Assembly: GCA_030151745.1 (NCBI GenBank)
Contig: JASLDA010000097.1
Coordinates: 1 to 11,136 of the forward strand
Direction: 5' to 3'
DNA: 11,136 nt
Origin: Chitinophagaceae bacterium
Lineage (GTDB): Bacteria > Bacteroidota > Bacteroidia > Chitinophagales > Chitinophagaceae
The notes under the pieces were generated by a model. It was not told the DNA's origin. It did no database searches and saw only the letters and a program-made list of their open reading frames with translations. Each line of letters opens with the position of its first letter. Within the stretch, counting starts at the first letter, position 1. Position numbers and translations under genes: made by a program. This document shows positions 1 through 5,374 of the stretch, one piece after another.

Positions 1-65
1 AGCTCCTGCGCCTGCGCAAGGCTGCCGCAGCACAAGAGTGCCGCGATGATGATCAGTCGCTTCAT
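1..65 (-). CDS. Exported protein, N-terminal fragment (possible TonB-dependent receptor)
   Basis: Only the first 21 codons are in the window and the gene continues past the left edge. The visible peptide is a clear signal sequence: Met-Lys-Arg, then a hydrophobic stretch (LIIIAALLCC), then a small-residue region ending in AQAQE, where signal peptidase I would cut. The start lies 9 nt downstream of the HMA-domain gene's stop codon, so the two are almost certainly co-transcribed. In Bacteroidota, a HYC_CC_PP protein plus an HMA protein is often followed by a TonB-dependent outer-membrane receptor. That identity is inferred from context; the 21 residues themselves show only export. Confidence 0.55.
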   Translation of the reverse strand, partial: MKRLIIIAALLCCGSLAQAQE

Positions 66-74
66 CCGGCTGAA

Positions 75-614
75 TTAAAGCGTGACGTGATAAACGCGGG
101 AGCCGCCTCCATTGCTTTTGCAGCATGCCGCCATCCGGCCGGTCTTCACGCAGGGCATTTCCGTGCGGGCGGCATATTTCCTGAATTCGGCATCGGGGAC
201 GAAGTCCTTGTCGACGATACGGAAGGTTTTCTCCCCCGAGATCGTCTGCGAAGGCACATCCAGGAAATGGTAGGTGCTGCCGCCGTAAGGCATATGAAAG
301 TCGTTGCCGATGGCCGTTGGGGGAAAATTGGCGGTTACGCTCAGCCCCGCTACTGAGAAGCCGGCTCCCTGGACGGCCTTCTTCAGCTCGTCGAGTACGA
401 CGGGCGTATTCGGCCGGAAAGTGATTTTGTAGGTCGAGCCTTCAATGTCGGCGTCTATGCTTTGGACGGCCGGAACCTTGCCCAGGGCCTTGAAAATAGC
501 CTTGGAGCACATGCTGCAGGTGAGCCCGGAGGCGGTCAGGGTGGCGCTTTTAATCTGCGCGAAAGAGGATACGGAGATAAGAAGGGCGATGATGAGCCCG
601 GATATGCTTTTCAT
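75..614 (-). CDS. Secreted heavy-metal-associated (HMA) domain protein
   Basis: This encodes 179 aa. Residues 1-20 are a signal peptide (hydrophobic LIIALLISVSS, then FAQ). Residues 22-90 read as one HMA domain of the copper-chaperone/mercuric-binding type: the metal loop is GLTCSMC with Cys33 and Cys36, followed by an amphipathic helix and an alternating strand (TYKITFRPNT). The C-terminal half (about 91-179) has no family I recognise, but it carries further possible metal ligands at Cys155, Cys164 and Cys165 (EMPC and AACCK). I chose the Met at 614 because it opens directly into the signal peptide; the reading frame stays open upstream to 689, but that part overlaps the 3' end of the neighbouring gene and is not signal-like. 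Binding of Cu(I) or a similar soft metal in the periplasm is inferred from the CxxC loop. It lies between the HYC_CC_PP gene (71-nt gap) and another exported protein (9-nt gap). Confidence 0.85.
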   Translation of the reverse strand: MKSISGLIIALLISVSSFAQIKSATLTASGLTCSMCSKAIFKALGKVPAVQSIDADIEGSTYKITFRPNTPVVLDELKKAVQGAGFSVAGLSVTANFPPTAIGNDFHMPYGGSTYHFLDVPSQTISGEKTFRIVDKDFVPDAEFRKYAARTEMPCVKTGRMAACCKSNGGGSRVYHVTL

Positions 615-685
615 GATTGTTGCTTTGATGAATGAGGAAACGGCCATACCGCAGCGCGCAGCATGGCATGGGGGCATCAAAGCAA

Positions 686-1099
686 TCATATGCGGATACA
701 GCGGAGGCGCAGGAAGCGGGGCGGACCGCTCCCGTCGGGCGGGCCGTGGGCCGGTGCCGCGGGAAACGGCACGCCGGCGGGAAGGTATTCGGGAACCGCG
801 GGAATTGCCGGAGCTTCGGGAAGCAGCGCTGTAAAGTCCGGGGCGTTAAAATGAAGCTCCGCAACGGTATTGTGATCGGCGGCGGATTTTACCGTCTTGA
901 ACTGGTCCTTGCAGCAGCCGTTGTCGCCGGATTTCTTCTCCATGCCGCAGCGTCCGCAGCGATGAGATCCGGAAGCGTCCGCCGGGTGAGCCAGCTCGGT
1001 GCCGACATGCTCGCCCATGCAATAGTGCTGGCGCAGGGTAAATCCTGCACCGGCTATCAGGTAGAGCATCGCGAGCAATGCGGTGAATACGCGCTTCAT
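686..1099 (-). CDS. HYC_CC_PP family protein
   Basis: This encodes 137 aa. Residues 1-20 form a hydrophobic signal or anchor segment (KRVFTALLAMLYLIAGAGF). Then come the landmarks that name the family: His25-Tyr26-Cys27, a CxxC at Cys48/Cys51, the pair Cys62-Cys63, and a Pro-rich tail containing Pro120-Pro121. The density of Cys and His in an exported protein, together with the co-directional HMA protein downstream, suggests metal handling in the envelope; no activity has been established for the family that I know of. The Met at 1099 is chosen because the signal sequence begins there; the extra 36 codons upstream to 1207 read into the intergenic region. It appears to be the first gene of a minus-strand operon. 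Confidence 0.85.
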   Translation of the reverse strand: MKRVFTALLAMLYLIAGAGFTLRQHYCMGEHVGTELAHPADASGSHRCGRCGMEKKSGDNGCCKDQFKTVKSAADHNTVAELHFNAPDFTALLPEAPAIPAVPEYLPAGVPFPAAPAHGPPDGSGPPRFLRLRCIRI

Positions 1100-1107
1100 C
1101 CGGAAAA

Positions 1108-1145
1108 CAAAATTATAAGGTTCCGGCAAAGGGTTCTTATAAGAA
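1108..1145 (-). promoter_or_regulatory. Candidate promoter/operator of the metal locus
   Basis: On the minus strand, TAATTTTG (1108-1115) matches the Bacteroidota -7 consensus TAnnTTTG, but no convincing -33 TTG lies about 19-20 nt upstream and the box is only 8 nt from the ATG, implying a nearly leaderless transcript. A perfect 12-bp palindrome, TTCTTATAAGAA, lies at 1134-1145 and could be an operator. This sits in the 177-bp gap between the divergent HYC_CC_PP and WXXGXW genes. Both elements are short and may be chance matches. Confidence 0.25.
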
Positions 1146-1276
1146 TCTGCAATTCTTTTACAGGATACGGGGCCGCGACCGGCTGTTAAAACATCCGGAA
1201 AGGCCATGGCGGCTTAAACCTCGGGGTCCGGTTTTATTCAAAGGGGAAATACCGTTAACACGAAAACCGATCGATT

Positions 1277-1576
1277 ATGAACACGCTATGCAAAGGGCTG
1301 TTAGCCCTGTCGATCTTTGGGCTGAGCGCGACAGCCGCCGAAGCTCAGATTTACGTACATGTCCGACCTGTCAGACCCCGGGTCGTTGTGACGCGCCCGG
1401 TAGCGCCCTCGCCTCGTCATGTATGGGTAGACGAAGACTGGGTGCCGGCCGGCCGGGCTTACCGCTGGCATGGAGGCTACTGGGCCGAACCGCCGAGGCC
1501 GGCCGCCGTATGGGTGCCCGGTCACTGGCGCCATACCCGCCGCGGAGACTATTGGATTGCCGGCCATTGGCGTTAA
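1277..1576 (+). CDS. WXXGXW-repeat exported protein
   Basis: This encodes 99 aa. A signal peptide covers about residues 1-23 (hydrophobic GLLALSIFGLSATA, cleavage near AEAQ). The mature part is rich in Pro, Arg and Trp. It contains three WxxGxW motifs: WHGGYW at 64-69, WVPGHW at 79-84 and WIAGHW at 93-98, the last ending at the C-terminus. A degenerate Trp pair at 50 and 55 may be a fourth unit. This matches the WXXGXW (YXWGXW) repeat family, common in Bacteroidota and Proteobacteria, with no established function; a periplasmic or outer-membrane-associated role is inferred. It is divergent from the metal locus and converges on paaD. Confidence 0.8.
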   Translation: MNTLCKGLLALSIFGLSATAAEAQIYVHVRPVRPRVVVTRPVAPSPRHVWVDEDWVPAGRAYRWHGGYWAEPPRPAAVWVPGHWRHTRRGDYWIAGHWR

Positions 1577-1589
1577 GCGGAATCAGGGA

Positions 1590-1631
1590 CCTGATTGCAG
1601 ATCAGGAAGGCTGTCCCGGGGACGGCCTTTT
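1590..1631 (+). terminator. Tandem hairpins / intrinsic terminator
   Basis: Two hairpins follow the WXXGXW stop codon. The first has a perfect 6-bp stem, CCTGAT (1590-1595) with ATCAGG (1601-1606). The second pairs AAGGCTGTCC (1607-1616) with GGACGGCCTT (1620-1629), a 10-bp stem with one G.U wobble, and runs into TTTT at 1628-1631. It is also an A/T-flanked stem on the other strand and sits 6 nt past the paaD stop, so it may terminate both converging transcripts. The T tract is short. Confidence 0.65.
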
Positions 1632-1636
1632 AAGGC

Positions 1637-2155
1637 TCAATGGCATTTGAAATGCTCGAACGGCTCGTGGCAGCTATTGCACTGGTACATGCTCTTGCAG
1701 GATGTTGCGCCGTAATTGCTGACCAGGCGCACATCGGTCGAATCGCATCTGGGGCAGCTGATGCCGCTTTCTTCCTCGAACAAGGCCAGCGGCCGGCCGG
1801 ACATACGGGCCGGCGGGGCGATGCCATAGGCCCGGAGCTTTTGCCGGCCTTCCTCGCTCATCCAGTCCGTGGTCCAGGCAGGCTGCAGCTGCAGCTCGAT
1901 GCGCACATGGCTGAAGCCGCGGCCTGCCAGCGCCAGCCGGATATTCATCCCGATCACGTCCATCGCCGGGCAGCCGCTGTAAGTGGGTGTGATGGTGATG
2001 ACGGCTTCGCCAGATTCTGTAACGGCCACATCGCGAACGATCCCCAGGTCCAGGACGGAGAGTACGGGCACTTCCGGATCTTTCACATCCGTCAGCCATT
2101 TCCAGATGCTTGCCGCATCGGGAACGGATTGAGATTTCTGAGTGGACTGCGTCAT
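1637..2155 (-). CDS. paaD: 1,2-phenylacetyl-CoA epoxidase subunit PaaD
   Basis: This encodes 172 aa, close to the usual 160-170. Residues 14-90 are a MIP18/DUF59-type domain (DPEVPVLSVLDLGIV near 26-40 and TPTYSGCPAMDVIG at 57-69, with conserved Cys62). The C-terminal part is the zinc-ribbon tail typical of PaaD: Cys134-x2-Cys137, Cys153, Cys159-x2-Cys162 and Cys171. PaaD is required for in vivo activity of the PaaABCE epoxidase and is thought to help Fe-S or diiron maturation. The start is supported by GGGGAG eight nt upstream. It is the last gene of the operon and ends at a hairpin terminator. The gene before it is an unexpected membrane protein, not paaC. Confidence 0.95.
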   Translation of the reverse strand: MTQSTQKSQSVPDAASIWKWLTDVKDPEVPVLSVLDLGIVRDVAVTESGEAVITITPTYSGCPAMDVIGMNIRLALAGRGFSHVRIELQLQPAWTTDWMSEEGRQKLRAYGIAPPARMSGRPLALFEEESGISCPRCDSTDVRLVSNYGATSCKSMYQCNSCHEPFEHFKCH

Positions 2156-2189
2156 AACCGATACTCCCCGACGGCGGCCGGACCTGAGC

Positions 2190-3671
2190 TCAGGGCCAGC
2201 GCATTTGCGCCAGCACTGTGTCCGGCACCGTATTCTCCAAAATTACGTAAGGCTTGTCGTTCAGCCTGAAATACCGCGCCGGCAGGGATGCCTGGGGGTA
2301 GGCATAGCCATCCATCAGCACAAGGTCCTTTTCCTGGTAAGGCTCTTTAAAATCCTTGATGTCCCAGACCAGGAACAGCGTTTTTGCCTTCTCCGGCCCG
2401 TCCAGCGCGCTCAGGAACAGGGTCTCGTTACCGGCGCTCCAGAACGAGCCCTTCCAGATGCCCTCGGGAGCCCAGACCCGGCCGGCAACCGCCTTCTTAA
2501 GGCCCAGCCTGTCCATCAGCCGCAGGTAGCTCAGCTCCCATTTCTGCCGGTACGCCAGCCATTCGGACCCGGTGTTGATCTTGGCCAGGGAAATGGTGAA
2601 GATGGCCGCCATGCATACCGCGATGATCCGCTGATCCAGCTTCAGCCGCATAAGGGCGTCCGTAAAGGCCAGGACCAGGAACAGGATCGCCGGTTGCATG
2701 TAATGCTCGTGGTAATGATCGTAGATATGCATCCCGTTCAGGTCTTCATACACGATAATCACGAGCACGTACAGGATGCCGACGGAAAAAATGGTGGTCG
2801 CCAGCAGCCGCCAGTTGCGCTGCCGGATCAGGAGGCCGATCGTAAGCAGGAGCAGAGCAGGCACCAGAAAGGCGTCCTTGCCGATGTAGCGGTAGAACGA
2901 GAGGGAGAGCCCGCCGCCGAAATAGTTCAGGCCGAAGGGCCGGATGATTTCCCAGCTCAGGCCCTTGTTGGCTTCGTAGGGGGAGACAAACCAGGCATGC
3001 TTGACCAGGTAGGACGCCGCGATGCAGGAGAGGATCAGGGCCAGCGTCTGCCAGGACTGCTTTCTGCAAATAACGCGGAACAGCAGCCAGCAGCCCAGGA
3101 CGGGGACGGCCATCGGATGGGAGAAAAGGACGGTCGGAACCAGCAGCAGGGTGGCTATCCCGAAGCTGAGTCTTCTCCGTGCCGGAGCTTCGAGATAGTG
3201 GTCGTAAATGCCGTTGTACAGCAGCAGCAGTCCCAGGCCCATCTGGAGCTCGCTGCAGGTATAGTAGAACAGCAGGGCGTTCATCAGCGTGAACTGCAGC
3301 AGGATGGCCAGGGCCGTTCCCGGTTGCCGCAGCCAATGCAGGGCCAGCAGCATCATGAGCACCGGAGCCAGCGTATAGGCAAGCGAGTACGTGATCCCGA
3401 TGGCCTGCAGAGGAGCCTGGAGCTTGATCAGCAGGGCCGGCAGCCATTGGTTGACGAAGGACACATACCGGTTGTGCGCGAACTCGAACCCGTTGTTGCG
3501 GGTCATGTTCACGATATAGTTCGGCGTGTCCGAAAAGCCGGAGCGGAGCTTCCAGTAGTACAGGCTCAGCGCCAGCAGGACTGCCGCGGCGGCGTACAGG
3601 CAAAGCTTCAGCCAGGGGCCGGCCGGGCGGCCCGGAGCCCGCAGGAGCTCATCTGCCGGAGGCCTTACCAT
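2190..3671 (-). CDS. Polytopic membrane protein embedded in the paa operon
   Basis: I do not recognise this protein with certainty. The chosen start gives 493 aa. It begins at an ATG overlapping the paaC stop (ATGGTAA, 3671-3665); the frame is open upstream to 4007, but there it is an out-of-frame shadow of paaC. The first membrane helix starts at about residue 19, which supports this start. I count roughly 9-12 membrane segments up to residue 370, then a soluble tail of about 120 residues rich in aromatic and charged residues (SEWLAYRQKWEL and VWDIKDFKEPYQEKD). Loop features include an acidic first loop (SGFSDTPNY), RYVSFVNQWLPALL, and a His-rich segment (MHIYDHYHEHYMQP). A long polytopic protein with an acidic first loop and a soluble C-terminus is loosely like GT-C-fold glycosyltransferases, but no catalytic motif confirms that. 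The overlap with paaC and the 34-nt gap to paaD indicate co-transcription and probably translational coupling. Confidence 0.8.
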   Translation of the reverse strand: MVRPPADELLRAPGRPAGPWLKLCLYAAAAVLLALSLYYWKLRSGFSDTPNYIVNMTRNNGFEFAHNRYVSFVNQWLPALLIKLQAPLQAIGITYSLAYTLAPVLMMLLALHWLRQPGTALAILLQFTLMNALLFYYTCSELQMGLGLLLLYNGIYDHYLEAPARRRLSFGIATLLLVPTVLFSHPMAVPVLGCWLLFRVICRKQSWQTLALILSCIAASYLVKHAWFVSPYEANKGLSWEIIRPFGLNYFGGGLSLSFYRYIGKDAFLVPALLLLTIGLLIRQRNWRLLATTIFSVGILYVLVIIVYEDLNGMHIYDHYHEHYMQPAILFLVLAFTDALMRLKLDQRIIAVCMAAIFTISLAKINTGSEWLAYRQKWELSYLRLMDRLGLKKAVAGRVWAPEGIWKGSFWSAGNETLFLSALDGPEKAKTLFLVWDIKDFKEPYQEKDLVLMDGYAYPQASLPARYFRLNDKPYVILENTVPDTVLAQMRWP

Positions 3672-4555
3672 TCCATTCCGGGATAGGTCCGCTGCATGTA
3701 CTGCATCTCGGCGAGGATATAGCCCAGGTGCTCGGAGTGCGTGCCTTGCTTGCCGCCGCGCTGCATCCAGCTTACGTGCGGGGTCATGATACCGGCTTCC
3801 CCGAAGATGCGCGCGATATGCGCCTCCCAATCGGGACGGATCGCTTCGAGGTCTACGCCGTAGCCGCCGCGGGCGGCGGCGGTATCGGCTTCGGAAGGCT
3901 GGAAGAGCTCGCCGGTATAGGCCCAGCGGTCGTTGACGGCCTGCTGCATGCGTGCCGCGCTCTCCTCGGTGCCGTCGCCCAGGCGGATGATCCATTCGGA
4001 GCTCCACTTGAGGTGGTAGGTCACTTCCTTCAGGGATTTTCCCGCGACGGCCGCCAGCGCGGGATCATTGCTGCTGCGGAGCGCCGAGTAGAAGTAATAG
4101 TTGAACGTGTCGATGAAAAAGCAGCGGGCCATGGTGTACGCCCAGTCTTCGTTCGGCTGCTCGGCCAGCAGGACATTGCGGAAATCCCAGGCATCGCGCA
4201 GAAAGGCCAGGTCGTCTTCGGCAATACCCGCAGCGCCGGCGGTCATACGGCGGGCGTCCAGGGCGGGCGAGGTGAACATCGTCTCCTGCACGTCGGCGGG
4301 AAGCGCATTGAACTGCTCCGCGGCGTGCTGGTACAGGCTCCGCGTAGCGCCGATATGGTCCAGCGAGGTATTGGTCAGTGCGATATCCTGCTCCAGGATA
4401 GGGCCGTGGCCGCACCATTCGCCTAAGCGCTGCGCGTGAATCAGGATCGTATCGGCGAGCTGGAGCACGTAGTTCAGCCGGAGCGTTGACTCGTTAACTT
4501 CCTGACTCCTTGACTCGGCGTTATTCAGCATGCTCGTGTTCTCCGGTATGTTCAT
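3665..4555 (-). CDS. paaC: 1,2-phenylacetyl-CoA epoxidase subunit PaaC
   Basis: This encodes 296 aa, against about 250 for well-studied PaaC proteins. The family signature is clear: RLGEWCGHGPILEQDIALTN at 43-62, an all-helical ferritin-like body, and GTHSEHLGYILAEMQYMQ at 271-288 near the C-terminus. PaaC is the structural partner of PaaA in the epoxidase core. The excess length is partly N-terminal: about 26 residues precede the region where known PaaC proteins begin, and residues 14-24 of that extension are encoded by an 8-bp tandem repeat. Two starts are possible: the ATG at 4555, abutting the stop of a candidate small ORF (TAAATG), or the ATG at 4531, which has GGAG nine nt upstream. The stop codon overlaps the start of the membrane-protein gene. 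Confidence 0.95.
   Translation of the reverse strand: MNIPENTSMLNNAESRSQEVNESTLRLNYVLQLADTILIHAQRLGEWCGHGPILEQDIALTNTSLDHIGATRSLYQHAAEQFNALPADVQETMFTSPALDARRMTAGAAGIAEDDLAFLRDAWDFRNVLLAEQPNEDWAYTMARCFFIDTFNYYFYSALRSSNDPALAAVAGKSLKEVTYHLKWSSEWIIRLGDGTEESAARMQQAVNDRWAYTGELFQPSEADTAAARGGYGVDLEAIRPDWEAHIARIFGEAGIMTPHVSWMQRGGKQGTHSEHLGYILAEMQYMQRTYPGMEW
4485..4516 (-). repeat. 8-bp tandem repeat within the 5' end of paaC
   Basis: Four consecutive 8-bp units in exact register, read on the plus strand as GTTGACTC, GTTAACTT, CCTGACTC and CTTGACTC. The tract encodes PaaC residues 14-24 (ESRSQEVNEST), in the non-conserved N-terminal extension. Because 8 is not a multiple of 3, gain or loss of one unit would shift the frame from the upstream starts. 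Confidence 0.75.
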
Positions 4556-4708
4556 TTATATCGTGTCGTCTGAAAGGTGATCGAACAACTCATCTTGATC
4601 GGGATCGTTTCCTTCAATTTTATACGGCATCTCAGACGCTTTTACCGTATCGGGTATTTCCCTCCAGGGTGCAAATGTATTTTGGATTGAATGAAGCGGA
4701 GGTCGCAT
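4556..4708 (-). CDS. Candidate small ORF immediately upstream of paaC
   Basis: A 50-codon ORF starts at 4708, with an internal Met at 4633 that would give 24 aa. It ends in TAA directly abutting the paaC ATG (TAAATG). The C-terminal half is acidic and protein-like (MPYKIEGNDPDQDELF, then DHLSDDTI). No known family was recognised. In its favour are the exact junction with paaC and natural-looking amino-acid content; against it are the short length and stop codons just upstream. If the TACATTTG box at 4672-4679 is a promoter, only the 24-codon version is transcribed from it. It could be a leader peptide coupled to paaC, a remnant gene, or chance. Confidence 0.3.
   Translation of the reverse strand: MRPPLHSIQNTFAPWREIPDTVKASEMPYKIEGNDPDQDELFDHLSDDTI
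4672..4679 (-). promoter_or_regulatory. Candidate internal -7 box upstream of paaC
   Basis: TACATTTG on the minus strand matches the Bacteroidota -7 consensus TAnnTTTG, in a locally AT-richer stretch inside the paaB-paaC gap. No good -33 TTG is seen at the right distance. It would give a leader of roughly 110 nt before paaC and would separate paaC, the membrane gene and paaD from paaAB transcription. Confidence 0.35.
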
Positions 4709-4860
4709 TGATGTTACCCCGGCCAGATCCTATTCTTTCGTTAGTGCTGCCTGTTATTCCCGTAAGTCTTTTCCCCGAAGGAAACCCATTGATGTATTCC
4801 ACAAGCAGAGGCCCGAATTGCGGCCGGATCGACGAGCCAACCGATCAACAGGTGAACGAA
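4709..4860. other. Unexplained part of the paaB-paaC gap
   Basis: With 4556-4708 this forms a 305-bp gap between paaB and paaC, unusually long inside a paa operon. I see no recognisable gene here. Minus-strand frames are short and broken by stops, for example one reading FGEKTYGNNRQH before a stop. The plus-strand frame open through it (4510-5244) mostly mirrors paaB and paaC. No perfect long inverted repeat was found. Confidence 0.5.
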
Positions 4861-5232
4861 TTACATGTGTCCTACTTCCTCGGGGATCTCGTAAAAAGTC
4901 GGATGCCTGTAGACCTTATCGTTTGCCGGCTCGAAGAATTCGCCCTGCTCTTCGGGATTGGAGGCATGAACGTGCCTGCTTTCAACCACCCAGATGGAGA
5001 TGCCCTCGTTGCGGCGGGTATAGACGTCGCGTGCATTTTCGATGGCCATCTGCGCGTCTGCCGCATGGAGCGAGCCCGCGTGCTTGTGATCGAGGCCGGC
5101 CTTGGAGCGGATGAAGACTTCCCACAAAGGCCACTCATGGCTGGTGTCGCCGGCTTGCACCTGGGCCGCCGCGCCGCCTGTGGATTCCTTATCGCCGTAG
5201 TCGCCGTAGCGGTTGAACTGGTAGCGTATCAT
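4861..5232 (-). CDS. paaB: 1,2-phenylacetyl-CoA epoxidase subunit PaaB
   Basis: This encodes 123 aa, longer than the usual 90-100 because about 33 residues precede the conserved start. The conserved core reads WPLWEVFIRSKAGLDHKHAG at 34-53, then AIENARDVYTRRNEG at 63-77 and SIWVVES at 79-85. PaaB is a small subunit that bridges PaaAC heterodimers in the epoxidase. No Met lies between residue 1 and the conserved core, so the N-terminal extension (Gly-, Ala- and Gln-containing, low complexity) seems genuine. A short ORF from the paaA-paaB gap ends over its start codon (ATGA). Confidence 0.95.
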   Translation of the reverse strand: MIRYQFNRYGDYGDKESTGGAAAQVQAGDTSHEWPLWEVFIRSKAGLDHKHAGSLHAADAQMAIENARDVYTRRNEGISIWVVESRHVHASNPEEQGEFFEPANDKVYRHPTFYEIPEEVGHM

Positions 5233-5366
5233 GTACTAAGTTGATTGCGTGATTGTAAGAATTCGTTGCGGGGCTTCAGACTCCGGGCGGCTCCATTCAG
5301 GCCCGGGTATAGGATGCTCGCAGCTAACCGCCGGATACGGACGATGACCCGGGAGCGGATTTGCAT
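5229..5366 (-). CDS. Candidate 45-aa ORF between paaA and paaB
   Basis: The ORF begins 8 nt after the paaA stop and its TGA overlaps the paaB ATG as ATGA, the usual geometry of translational coupling. The product is strongly basic (MQIRSRVIVRIRRLAAS, then a tail with KPRNEF and QSRNQLST) and matches no family I know. The last part is encoded by a short repeat tract. Coupling geometry is the only real support; the sequence could be non-coding. Confidence 0.2.
   Translation of the reverse strand: MQIRSRVIVRIRRLAASILYPGLNGAARSLKPRNEFLQSRNQLST
5240..5255 (-). repeat. Two-unit 8-bp repeat upstream of paaB
   Basis: On the minus strand CAATCACG is followed directly by CAATCAAC, ending 7 nt before the paaB start codon. 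The plus-strand forms, GTTGATTG and CGTGATTG, resemble the GTTGACTC units in paaC. It is short and on its own could be chance. Confidence 0.3.
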
Positions 5367-5374
5367 AGGATGGC

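Noticed and set aside
2142..3686. 514-codon plus-strand ORF rich in Gln, His and Arg
   Set aside because: It is antisense to the membrane-protein gene; the Gln runs are the reverse complement of CTG Leu codons. It has no domain pattern, while the opposite strand has clear membrane helices.
3672..4007. Upstream extension of the membrane-protein frame
   Set aside because: The extra 112 codons are Arg/Gly/Pro-rich and lie entirely within paaC in another frame, so the start at 3671 is preferred.
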